Program-made: the position numbers and the translations under genes
Part shown: in pieces, positions 15,598-23,590 of the stretch
Layout of the letters: each line of letters begins with the position of its first letter
How positions within the stretch are numbered: the stretch's first letter is position 1
The notes under the pieces: model-generated
The model's database searches: none
Seen by the model: only the letters and a program-made list of their open reading frames with translations
What the model was told of the DNA's origin: nothing
Origin: Planctomycetota bacterium
Lineage (GTDB): Bacteria; Planctomycetota; Phycisphaerae; UBA1845; JANYLN01
Assembly: GCA_025357795.1 (NCBI GenBank)
Contig: JANYLN010000006.1
Span: forward strand, 1-35,465
DNA: 35,465 bases
Direction of reading: 5' to 3'

Positions 15598-15891
15598 GGC
15601 GGGTATTGCTCGAATGTGATCCTGGGCAACAGATTGTGGATTGCCGCGAGGTGGTACCCATCGCGGGGGATGCACGGTCCCCCGGCCCAACGGCACGGGC
15701 CTGGGGCGCAACCGGCGACTATCGCGCAAACCGCGTCAAATTCATCTGTTACACACCTGCCTGAGGTGCAGGCATATTCCCAACAACGGCAGGAAAAGCG
15801 AAATCCTAACCCTGACCTGCTACCAGCCCGCGAACCGGCGAAACAGCCGAGACGGGAAATGCAATCATTTCGTTTTAGCACGGTGTCGCGG
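15598..15891. other. Non-coding gap between kinase-like gene and riboswitch promoter
   Basis: About 290 bases without a supported gene. Open frames on both strands here lack ribosome sites and protein-like composition. No terminator for the kinase-like gene was found. Confidence 0.4.
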
Positions 15892-16629
15892 TTACACAAG
15901 GACCCGGCGGCACGGCAGCGAGATGTTGAGTTTCCGCTCGGCGGCCAAGCGGACCAGGCAAGACATGTCGGGCACGCCGAGGGTGCCGGCATTGAGGATC
16001 AGGTCGTACTTGCGGGGATCGTAGGGATGGGACCCGAAGTGGCTAGCCAGGAAATCCGCGCGGCGGGACTCGATGTCGCGGAGTCGCCGGCGGGCCGTCC
16101 GGTCATCGAGGCCCTCCTGCTGGCGGAGCCGTTGGACCCGGTCCTTCAGCGGCGCGATGATTCGCACGGCCAGGCCGCGGTTGCGGGGCAGGATGAAGTT
16201 GGCGCCGCGGCCTACGAAGATCGCGCTTTGCTGCTGCGCGATGGCGACAATCGCCCGCGTCAGGCGGCCGAAGTACTCCCCCCTGGCCAGGGAGGCGTCG
16301 GTGCCGAGCGGTTCGAGCAGGTCGATCAGTTGCTGGAGCCAATTGCGCTCCCGTTCGTCCAGCAGTTCGTACAGCCGATGGCGGACGTCGGCCTTTTCAG
16401 CCATGTAATCGAGGATTTCGCGGTCGAACTTGGGCCAGCCCAGGCACTGACAGAGGTCCTCGGCGAGGCGGTCGGCCTGGGGGTCAAATTCGCGGCTGAT
16501 TGCGACGTAGGGATGGATGGTCTCGATGACCTGGCTGGGCTGCTGGGTGGCTTCGTGCGCGCGGCCTATCTCCCAGTTCCTCATCTGTTGTTCGACGTAG
16601 CGGGCAATGTGCAGATCATCATGAGGCAC
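15892..16629 (-). CDS. Cytidylate-kinase-like protein with degenerate P-loop
   Basis: A 245-residue protein of the Cytidylate_kin2-like family. GTG at 16629 has GGAGG eight bases upstream. Family landmarks are ISREF at about 43-47, FDREILDYMAEKADV, FVGRGANFILP (the second conserved Gly-rich motif), a basic RTARRRLRDIESRRADFL lid segment, and YDLILNAGTLGVPDMSCLV near the end. In the family ISREF is normally followed by a Gly-rich P-loop (GSGG); here it reads DPQADRLAEDL, without the glycines needed for phosphate binding. It may thus bind nucleotide weakly or act as a pseudokinase; N-terminal residues 1-38 are an extra helical segment. Monocistronic, divergent from the radical SAM gene. Substrate unknown. 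Confidence 0.8.
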   Translation of the reverse strand: MPHDDLHIARYVEQQMRNWEIGRAHEATQQPSQVIETIHPYVAISREFDPQADRLAEDLCQCLGWPKFDREILDYMAEKADVRHRLYELLDERERNWLQQLIDLLEPLGTDASLARGEYFGRLTRAIVAIAQQQSAIFVGRGANFILPRNRGLAVRIIAPLKDRVQRLRQQEGLDDRTARRRLRDIESRRADFLASHFGSHPYDPRKYDLILNAGTLGVPDMSCLVRLAAERKLNISLPCRRVLV

Positions 16630-16777
16630 GACACGAACCTCCGCTAAAGACCCAAGAGACGACTTCCAGTGTACCTATCTCCAATTCTACCGTCAATCTT
16701 TTGCTCGGATGTGGGCGGGGCGCAGGATGTTGGTGATCTTGGGCTTGGCGGCCCTGCGCATCGCGGGCGGGGTTGGC

Positions 16778-16783
16778 TATAAT
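16778..16783 (+). promoter_or_regulatory. Candidate -10 element of the radical SAM operon
   Basis: A perfect TATAAT lies 25 bases before the GTG start at 16808 in otherwise GC-rich DNA. No good -35 sits at the normal distance, and the implied leader is short, so this is only a candidate. Confidence 0.35.
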
Positions 16784-16807
16784 CCCGTAATTCATCGTAA
16801 ACCGTGA

Positions 16808-17875
16808 GTGCCAGAGTACTACATGCTTTCGTCGACACAGAAGAAATGGCGTTTGTTCCGGACCTGGTCCAGTCGGTACCCCATCTGGTGCGCCTGGCAG
16901 GTGACGTATCGCTGCAATTTCCGCTGTGGGTTCTGCCACTACTGGAAGGACCCAGCCGGGCTGCTGCCCGAGCAGACGCTCGAGCAGGTGCGGATCGGCA
17001 GCCGGAAGCTGGCGAACATGGGGACTCTGATGGTTTCGATCGCCGGGGGGGAGCCGACGCTGCGGCCGGACCTGCCGGAGGTGGTCGGGGCGATCGCGGA
17101 GTACCACTTCCCGTTCCTGACGACCAACGGGTACAACGTCACGCCGGAGCTTGCTCACAGTTTGTTCGACGCGGGGCTGTGGGGGGCATCGATCTCGCTG
17201 GATCATGCCGAGCCGGCGCTACACGACATGCGACGGGGCACGAAGGAGGCATTCGCCCGGGCGGTGAACGCGCTGGACTGCTTTGCGAAGGCGCGGCGGT
17301 ACGACTGGCAGCGGGTGAACCTCATGTGCGTGCTGATGCACGACAACCTCGATGAGATCGAGAGGTTGATCCAGTTGGCGGCGGCGCACGACGCATACTT
17401 CATGGTGCAGCCCTACTGCACGCGGAAGACGGGGTCGGAGCAGTTCGTCTGCCAGGAGCCGCAGATCGGCCAGCGGCTGATGGCGCTGCGGGAGAAGTAC
17501 CCGAACTTCCTGTCGAACCCGGTGTTTCTGGGGCGTTTCGACGAAGCGATCCACAAGGGGATCCCGGGGTGCAAGGCGGGGCTGGCGTTCTTCAACATCG
17601 ACTCGACGGGGGATGTGGCGATCTGCGTCGAGCAGCGGAGCACGCCGGTGGGCAACCTGTACAAGCTGCCGATCCAGACGATCGTGCAGCGGCTGCACGA
17701 GGGGAGCCGGCAGAACAAGTGCACGGACTGCTGGTACAACTGCCGCGGCGAGGTCGAGGCGCTGTATCACCCGGTGGGGGTGCTGCGGTCGCTGCCGACG
17801 TTCCTGTTCGACCGGGGCCGGCCGCCGAAGATGATGCAGGGCCAGCCCGAGCCTGTAGCCGACGCGGCGGAGTGA
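16808..17875 (+). CDS. Radical SAM protein with C-terminal Cys-rich (SPASM/twitch-like) region
   Basis: A 355-residue enzyme. The [4Fe-4S] site is C36-x3-C40-x2-C43 (RCNFRCGFCHYW); SIAGGEPTLRPDL is the SAM-binding GGEP motif; FPFLTTNGYN and ASISLDHAEPALHDMRRGTK are typical radical SAM barrel strands. Near the C-terminus GCKAG, ICVEQ and CTDCWYNCRGEVEAL supply further cysteines suited to an auxiliary cluster. The substrate is not evident. Start is uncertain: GTG 16808 or ATG 16823; neither has a strong ribosome site. The stop overlaps the possible GTG start of the next gene at 17872, so the two are translationally coupled and probably work in one pathway, perhaps lipid or glycerol-phosphate related (inference). 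Confidence 0.9.
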   Translation: MPEYYMLSSTQKKWRLFRTWSSRYPIWCAWQVTYRCNFRCGFCHYWKDPAGLLPEQTLEQVRIGSRKLANMGTLMVSIAGGEPTLRPDLPEVVGAIAEYHFPFLTTNGYNVTPELAHSLFDAGLWGASISLDHAEPALHDMRRGTKEAFARAVNALDCFAKARRYDWQRVNLMCVLMHDNLDEIERLIQLAAAHDAYFMVQPYCTRKTGSEQFVCQEPQIGQRLMALREKYPNFLSNPVFLGRFDEAIHKGIPGCKAGLAFFNIDSTGDVAICVEQRSTPVGNLYKLPIQTIVQRLHEGSRQNKCTDCWYNCRGEVEALYHPVGVLRSLPTFLFDRGRPPKMMQGQPEPVADAAE

Positions 17876-17880
17876 ATGCC

Positions 17881-19290
17881 GTGAACGCACTGGACATCAC
17901 CGGGCTGAACGGCTGGCTGGCGGCGCAGGGGTCGGGCGGGCGGATCGCGGTGAAACAGGTCGTGGTTGAGGAGGACCTGTTCGGGCGGCTGCCGGCGCTG
18001 TTGGCGTGGCAGAAGGCGGCGGAACGGCCTGTGGTGGTGGTGATGGACCACACGCCCATGCGGCGGGGCAGGGCGGACGCGAAGGGGGAGTTCCTGCGGA
18101 TCATCGGGGAGGCTGGCCGGGCGCAGGTGGTTCGGGTGGGGACGGCTGGGGAGCCGGCGCACGCGGAGCTGGCCATTGCGGAGGACCTGGCGAGGCAACT
18201 GCCTGCGGGGTGCCAGGTAATCAGCTTCGGGTCGGGGACGGTGACGGACCTGGCGAAGCATGCGCGGTTCCTGGCGGATCAGAATCGGCCCGAATCGGAG
18301 CGGCGGACGTTCGTCTGCATACCGACGGCGTGCACGGTGACGGCGTTCAGCAGTGCCTTGGCGGTGCTGGGCGTGGCTGGTGTGAAGCGGACCATTCCAT
18401 CGCAGAATCCCGACTATACGTGGGTGGACCTGGGCATGCTGGCGGAGGCGCCGTCGCCGCTGACGCGGGCGGGCGTGGGGGATCTGCTAACGCGGGGCGT
18501 TGCGTATGCGGACTGGTACTTGTCGAGTCTGCTGGGGATTGATGAGTCGTACAGCGATGTGCCGCGACGACTGCTGGCGGATCACGAGGCGCGGCTGCCT
18601 GCGATGGCGGTTGCGCTGGGGCGGGGGGAGCGCGGGGCGTTCCGCACGCTAATGGAGGCACTCCTGCTGGCGGGCTATGCGATGAGCGTCGTCGGGCAAA
18701 CCACGCCTATCTCGGGGTGGGAACATGTCATGAGCCACTACCTGGACCTGTGCAACGGGGCGCGGCACAAGCCACTCAACCTGCACGGGCTGCAGGTGGC
18801 GGCGGGGACGTTCGTGGCGACGAGGGCGTACAACGATTTTGTCGGCGGGGCCACGGCGGCGGAACTGGTGGCGGCGGCGGATGTGGACCTGGGGGAGCGG
18901 GCGGGGGCGCAGATTGGGAAGCATTTCGCGGCGGTGGACCCTGGGGGGGAGATCCGGGCGGAACTGCTGCGCGATTATCTGCCCAAGGCGGAGCGGTGGC
19001 GCGACGCGGCGACGCGGTTGCGGCGGCTAGCGGGGGACTGGTCCAGCGGACGGGTGCAGAAGGAACTGGCGGAGCGGTTAATGCCGCTGGAGCGGATGGA
19101 CGCGATCGCCATAGCGATGGATCTGCCCCGGTCGCTGCGCGAGATGGAGTCACTCCCCTGCCCTGCCGGGGCGGCGGAAACGGTGCGGTATTGCCATTTG
19201 GTGCGGCAGCGGTTTACGTTGGGGGACCTGCTGAGCGCGCTGGGGTGGTTGGGGACGCGGCGGGTTGATCGTTGGCTGGGAGCAGATTGA
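17881..19290 (+). CDS. sn-Glycerol-1-phosphate dehydrogenase-like enzyme (AraM/EgsA type)
   Basis: A 469-residue member of the iron/zinc alcohol dehydrogenase superfamily. GTG 17881 has GGAG eight bases upstream; GTG 17872 overlapping the previous stop is an alternative. The NAD(P)-binding motif is SFGSGTVTDLAKHARF (115-130), CIPTACTVTAFSS follows, D201 in GVGDLLTRGVAYADWYLSSL, H in SGWEHVMSHYLDL and H in LHGLQVAAGTFVAT are the expected metal ligands. This pattern is that of glycerol-1-phosphate dehydrogenases, which reduce dihydroxyacetone phosphate to sn-glycerol 1-phosphate, the archaeal-type lipid backbone also made by some bacteria. A C-terminal extension of about 90 residues makes it longer than the usual 350-400. 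Enzyme specificity (G1P versus another polyol phosphate) cannot be settled by eye. Confidence 0.85.
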   Translation: MNALDITGLNGWLAAQGSGGRIAVKQVVVEEDLFGRLPALLAWQKAAERPVVVVMDHTPMRRGRADAKGEFLRIIGEAGRAQVVRVGTAGEPAHAELAIAEDLARQLPAGCQVISFGSGTVTDLAKHARFLADQNRPESERRTFVCIPTACTVTAFSSALAVLGVAGVKRTIPSQNPDYTWVDLGMLAEAPSPLTRAGVGDLLTRGVAYADWYLSSLLGIDESYSDVPRRLLADHEARLPAMAVALGRGERGAFRTLMEALLLAGYAMSVVGQTTPISGWEHVMSHYLDLCNGARHKPLNLHGLQVAAGTFVATRAYNDFVGGATAAELVAAADVDLGERAGAQIGKHFAAVDPGGEIRAELLRDYLPKAERWRDAATRLRRLAGDWSSGRVQKELAERLMPLERMDAIAIAMDLPRSLREMESLPCPAGAAETVRYCHLVRQRFTLGDLLSALGWLGTRRVDRWLGAD

Positions 19291-19582
19291 GCCGCATGCG
19301 GCGTGGCGGGCGGATGAAGTCCTGGGTTACGATCAGGTGTCCGTCCGGGACAGTAGGGGCCAACGGCATTCCGTAACGGCAACAACACGCGGCTCGCAAG
19401 CGAGCCGGCTAAATGGTCCGTCCACCTTGCTTCCATGGGTCATCGGGATCGGGAGATCTTGCACGCCTGCCAACGGCGCGGGCGTGGCAGCCGGCGTGGT
19501 CCTGCAACGGCGCAGGACCATGGCACCCAATCCCTGACGCTACACATAAATGGAATCCCATCTAGAGCGAAGACGGCCACCA
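19291..19582. other. Intergenic stretch with a dispersed hairpin
   Basis: Lies between the converging glycerol-phosphate dehydrogenase and CcsA genes. It has no supported gene; the only feature seen is the hairpin at 19497-19520. No T-rich terminator was found for either gene. Confidence 0.5.
19497..19520. repeat. Dispersed hairpin, copy 2
   Basis: Arms TGGTCCTGC (19497-19505) and GCAGGACCA (19512-19520) around AACGGC. Same stem and nearly the same loop as at 14924-14949, again followed by TGGCACC. Copy 1 is adjacent to a 51-bp repeat; this one is not. Confidence 0.8.
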
Positions 19583-21301
19583 TCACTCCTGGGTGGCGGC
19601 GACCTCCGAGGGTTGCAGGCGGGCGTTCTGGCGGCGCAGGATTGAGGTCCAGGCGACGAAAACGAGTTCGGCGAGGACGTAGAGGCCGATCCAGATCTGG
19701 CCCCCGGCGGAGAAGCCGTAGGAGTGGAGGCCCTGGCCGAGTACGAAGTTCACGCCGTAGTAGGTCATTACAACCAATTGAAAACAGACGATCGAGGCGA
19801 CGGCGTCGCCGAAGGGGCCGAACCAGTTGATGCGGCGGCCGTGCAGGACGACCATGTAGCCCAGCAGCGTGATGAGAGACCAGGTTTCCTTGGGGTCCCA
19901 GCCCCAGGGGCGGCCCCAGGATTCGCTGGCCCAGATGGCGCCGAAGATGATCCCGGCGGTGAGGAACGCGCAGCCTGTCAGGATGATGGCGTAGAGGAGG
20001 CGGCCCAGTTGGGCGGTGGGTTCGCGATCCTGGGGTTTGAGGGCGAGCCGGACGGCTTGCACGTGTCCGAGGCCCATCGCCAGGGCGTAGGCGCTGTAGG
20101 CCATCATGATCGTCAGGACGTGGATGGTCAGCCAGGCGGTGTTGCGCAGGACCGGCTGGAGCGGTTCGGCGGCGGAATCGAGCGAGGAGACGTCGGCGAC
20201 GATCAGGATGGCGGTGGCAACGCCGGCGACGATCGGAAGGGCGGCCGCGATCCGCTGGCGATTCAGCAGCATGACGATGATGCCGATGATGGTCACGCCC
20301 CAGCCCATGAAGACCAGGGACTCGTACATCGTCGCCAGCGGGGCGTGACCGCTGAACTTCCAGCGCAGGACGATGCCGGTGGTCAGCAAGGCGAAGCCGT
20401 CTAACAGGAGCACCCAGGCGAGGCGGCGGACCCACTTGTTCGGCCAGGCCAGGGCGAGCAGTCCGACGGCCAGAGCCAGGAAGGTAGCGATCCAGCCTGC
20501 GCGGAACGGGCGCATCCAGTTGTAGATGAATTCCAGGGCGGTGGTGTCGCGGTTGGGCCAGCCGACGGCATTCAGGGCTGTCAGGGTCTTGTCGAGACCC
20601 TGGGCCGCGGCGATGAAGGCCTTGCGATCGCCTGCGAGGAAGGCGGCGTGCATGCTGTCCCAGGCGGCGCGGATGGGCTGCTGGGCCGCTTCGGGGAGGC
20701 CGGGCTGCGAGGCGATGTCGGCGACGGTGGACCAGGCTCCGTTTGGTTCCTTCATGGCGGGGACGATCCGCAGGCGAGCGGACTGGCCGAGTTCCTGGAA
20801 GATCGAGAGGCGCTGCCAGACCTGGGCGGCACTGCGCTGCAGGGGCGAGAGGGCGGCCTTGGCCATCGAGGCTTGCTGGGCCTCCATAACCAGTTGGTGC
20901 AGGGGCTGGTTGTTCAGGAGTTCGGCACAACTGAAGTGCTTACGGTCGGCGGAAATCGCCAGGTGTTTCTGCAGGTCGGGGTGGCCTACGAGGATGATCG
21001 GCTCGTTCTGCCAGGCGTCGTTCTGCCAGGTCCAGGCGAGCAGAAGGCCGGCGGGGTCGAGACCTTGCCAGTCGCGCTTGCCTGTGACTTCCCAGACGGT
21101 CTGGCGGGCGAGGGTGTCAACCGGCATGATGCGGCCTGCGTGCTGGACGGGCAGCAGGCGAAAGAGCATGAAGTTCACGGCGGTCCAGGCGGGGGTCGGC
21201 GGAGTCATGGGAGCCCCCCCCTGCCCTGCCGGGAGGGTTTGGGCCAGGGAGGCAGGCATGAACATCATCAGCGTCAGCAATGTAACCAGGTACTTATTCA
21301 T
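19583..21301 (-). CDS. ccsA: Cytochrome c maturation protein CcsA (system II, heme-handling)
   Basis: A 572-residue polytopic membrane protein. The tryptophan-rich heme-binding WWD-type motif is present as WGRPWGWDPKETWSLITLL at about residue 460, followed by GYMVVLHGRRINWFGPFGD and MTYYGVNFVLGQGLHSYGF, with the conserved histidines. The C-terminal half has the helices of CcsA/ResC; the N-terminal 270 residues (after a signal-like MNKYLVTLLTLMMFMPASLA) form a large extracytoplasmic region, a layout common in planctomycetes and Bacteroidetes and longer than chloroplast or Bacillus CcsA. It works with ResB/Ccs1, whose gene lies 90 bp upstream on the same strand, to pass heme to apocytochrome c outside the membrane. 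Confidence 0.93.
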   Translation of the reverse strand: MNKYLVTLLTLMMFMPASLAQTLPAGQGGAPMTPPTPAWTAVNFMLFRLLPVQHAGRIMPVDTLARQTVWEVTGKRDWQGLDPAGLLLAWTWQNDAWQNEPIILVGHPDLQKHLAISADRKHFSCAELLNNQPLHQLVMEAQQASMAKAALSPLQRSAAQVWQRLSIFQELGQSARLRIVPAMKEPNGAWSTVADIASQPGLPEAAQQPIRAAWDSMHAAFLAGDRKAFIAAAQGLDKTLTALNAVGWPNRDTTALEFIYNWMRPFRAGWIATFLALAVGLLALAWPNKWVRRLAWVLLLDGFALLTTGIVLRWKFSGHAPLATMYESLVFMGWGVTIIGIIVMLLNRQRIAAALPIVAGVATAILIVADVSSLDSAAEPLQPVLRNTAWLTIHVLTIMMAYSAYALAMGLGHVQAVRLALKPQDREPTAQLGRLLYAIILTGCAFLTAGIIFGAIWASESWGRPWGWDPKETWSLITLLGYMVVLHGRRINWFGPFGDAVASIVCFQLVVMTYYGVNFVLGQGLHSYGFSAGGQIWIGLYVLAELVFVAWTSILRRQNARLQPSEVAATQE

Positions 21302-21391
21302 GGTCGGTCTCGATAATCGACGTTTGCTTCGCGTTTCCTATCCGGCAATACGATAACAACAACCCGACAACGGCCACGGATACCACCGGCC

Positions 21392-23197
21392 TTACTGGGA
21401 GGTCACCTTGCCTGGCGAGGGCTGGGCGGGCGAACCGTTGGTTGGCGGGGCCGGCCTTTTCGTCCCGGGGCGCTGCGGCACGAGCCGCTGGCACGACAGG
21501 ATGACCGTACCGGCGACCAGGAGCAAGGCCCCGGTGAACAGGATGGGCTTGCCGGGGTCCTTCGAGGCGGCCAGGACCGAGACCCGCTGGCGGTGCTGCG
21601 GGTCGATGGAGTAGCTGTTCTGGAAGAACGACCAGCCGCGGTACTGCAGGGGCCTGTTCATCTCGATCTGGACCTTGTGCTGCTCATGGCGCTGGGTGTC
21701 GATCAGGGTCACGCTGCTGCGGAACATCGCGGGCATCTGCGTGTTGGGGTAGTCCTCGACGTCGAAGCGGTCGAGGCGGATCGCAAAGGGCAGTTCGACC
21801 TCGTTGGCTTGCAGCATCAGGTCCAGTGTATCAGGGCCGAGGGTGAGGCTGGCGGGCTGCGCCCAGAGCAGCCAGGTCCGCTGCGGGGCGGTGTCGCCTG
21901 TGAGTTCCACCTGCACGGCCGGCTGGGGATCGCCCGGCTGGCCGGGCTGGCGGGGCACGATGACCGTGCTGGCCCGGGCGTGGGGGAGGAACTTGCGAGC
22001 GGTGAGGGTCATCGCCATCTTGCGGAGCGTGACGGGCTTGTCCAGGGGCAGGTCGATCTGCTGGGCGATTTCGCCGCCGTCCTGCTCGTAGATTGTAAGG
22101 GAGTTCTGGCGGGGGACGAGGGCGACGAGGGTCGCGGAACGGGGGTGCTCGAGGGCGACCTTGATGGGGCTTGCGGGGGTGTCCTTGTGCATCGCGCTCA
22201 TTTCGCCGATGTCGCCGAACTGGGCGAAGACGATGCGTGTCTGCCTGGTGTCGCCGGAGGCCAGTTCGAGCACGACGGCAGGGTTGGCCGGCTGGGTCGG
22301 GTCCTCGTAGAGTTTGTGTCCCTCGACGCGGGTGTGCTCGTAGTACTCGGTGACGCGCAGGGTGGTATGGCCGTCGCCTATGTCGATGGGGGCGGCCAGT
22401 GCCTGTTCGACGTCGATCTGGCGGGACTGGCCGTCGATGGTGACGACGACCGTGCCCTTGCCGACGGGGGCGGTCTGGGGGGAGAAGTCGCCAAACATTG
22501 CCAAGGTGAAGCCGGGCGTGCGGATCGACCAGCGGCCGGTGTCATCGGCCAGGAGCCATTGCTGCCCGGACTGGCCGGCGGCCTGGATTTCGAGCAGGAC
22601 GGCGGCGGGGTCCTGGGGCGAGCCGTCGATCACCTGGGCGCGCTCTTCGGCATCGGGCAGGTACTGCAGCAGTCGCAGGTGGTACTGGCGGCCGGGGAGA
22701 TCGAGGGCCGCGGGCGCCGCCGCGAGGTGCGGGGGTTGGCCGATGGGGATCTGGGCGGCGCGCTGCTGGCCGGGCGAGCCGGTCATGGCAGTGATGACCC
22801 AGTCGTCCAGGACGATGTGGTTGTCCTGGGTGCCCTGCTGCAGGGCGAGCCGGCCGTTGATACCGAAGCGGTTGGTCCCGAGGCAGCCGCCGAGGATCAC
22901 GAGGATTCCGGCGTGGGTGATCAGGAAGCCGATGTGCCGAGCCCGCCAGGGCCAGCGGGTCAGGGCGGCGGCGGCGACGTTGATCCCGAGCACGAGCAGG
23001 ACCAGGCTGAACCAGGCGGATCCGTAGACAAAGTGGCGGGCGGCGGCGGGGCTGACCTTGGATTCGATGATCGTCGCAATGGCCAGGACGACCGCCAGAG
23101 TGCCTAGGACGATCACCGCCAGCCGGAGCGAGCCGAGCGTTTGCAGCACTGCCTTTGCCTGCTTGGAAGTAGGAGCCATGAACGTCGCACGCCTCAT
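21392..23197 (-). CDS. resB: Cytochrome c biogenesis protein ResB (Ccs1)
   Basis: A 601-residue membrane protein. Three N-terminal helices (AVIVLGTLAVVLAIATII; WFSLVLLVLGINVAAAAL; HIGFLITHAGILVILGGCLG) precede a large extracytoplasmic domain, and one helix closes it (ILFTGALLLVAGTVILSC). The family signature before that helix is EMNRPLQYRGWSFFQNSY. It forms the heme delivery complex with CcsA, encoded next. ATG 23197 is used; ATG 23179 (MAPTSKQ) is equally possible and has GAGG further upstream. The thioredoxin partner ResA and any cytochrome gene are not in the window. The upstream region carries a MITE-like element 195 bp away. Confidence 0.92.
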   Translation of the reverse strand: MRRATFMAPTSKQAKAVLQTLGSLRLAVIVLGTLAVVLAIATIIESKVSPAAARHFVYGSAWFSLVLLVLGINVAAAALTRWPWRARHIGFLITHAGILVILGGCLGTNRFGINGRLALQQGTQDNHIVLDDWVITAMTGSPGQQRAAQIPIGQPPHLAAAPAALDLPGRQYHLRLLQYLPDAEERAQVIDGSPQDPAAVLLEIQAAGQSGQQWLLADDTGRWSIRTPGFTLAMFGDFSPQTAPVGKGTVVVTIDGQSRQIDVEQALAAPIDIGDGHTTLRVTEYYEHTRVEGHKLYEDPTQPANPAVVLELASGDTRQTRIVFAQFGDIGEMSAMHKDTPASPIKVALEHPRSATLVALVPRQNSLTIYEQDGGEIAQQIDLPLDKPVTLRKMAMTLTARKFLPHARASTVIVPRQPGQPGDPQPAVQVELTGDTAPQRTWLLWAQPASLTLGPDTLDLMLQANEVELPFAIRLDRFDVEDYPNTQMPAMFRSSVTLIDTQRHEQHKVQIEMNRPLQYRGWSFFQNSYSIDPQHRQRVSVLAASKDPGKPILFTGALLLVAGTVILSCQRLVPQRPGTKRPAPPTNGSPAQPSPGKVTSQ

Positions 23198-23390
23198 TTT
23201 TTACCAGACGGACTCGGTTGCCGGTCAGGACGTAACAAAGATTGTATGACCGTCGTACGAATTGTCGCCTGGGGGGCCATGGGAATCGAAAGCGATGGGG
23301 AAAGCAAGGGTAACGCCACGGCGGGACTCAGAGATGGGAGACGGCAAGTGGCAGGGCAGGACGGAGGGCCTGGTACGCCGCCATAGCCTG

Positions 23391-23530
23391 CTGCGCGGGG
23401 GCTTGTACACTTCACCCCCTTCAAGTCTATCGTGCGTTCGGGGCCGACCCCCTGCTGCGCCCCTCGTTACACTCGGGGCATCCGCAGGGGGCTTGTAACG
23501 GCAACCCGCGGGTCCTGTCACGGACCCGGA
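23391..23530 (+). mobile_element. MITE-like element, copy 2 (right inverted end intact)
   Basis: From 23391 to 23511 it is nearly identical to 2466-2588 (a one-base deletion and a few substitutions), including the block CGTGCGTTCGGGGCCGACCC. The left 17-bp inverted arm of copy 1 is missing; the right end continues into GTCCTGTCACGGACC, which is the inverted counterpart of copy 1's left flank. It sits in the divergent region between resB and the TIM-barrel gene and has no coding capacity. Confidence 0.75.
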
Positions 23531-23590
23531 CACAGGGTCTGAACGACAGCGTTTGCCCGTGGCGGGCTTGGGTTGTATCGTGTCGGGCAT

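Noticed and set aside
15616-16647. 343-codon plus-strand open frame antisense to the kinase-like gene
   Set aside because: The minus strand holds clear family motifs and a GGAGG-preceded start; the plus frame is a shadow.
21593-23107. 504-codon plus-strand open frame antisense to resB
   Set aside because: ResB motifs and membrane helices are on the minus strand; the plus frame lacks a ribosome site and recognisable motif.
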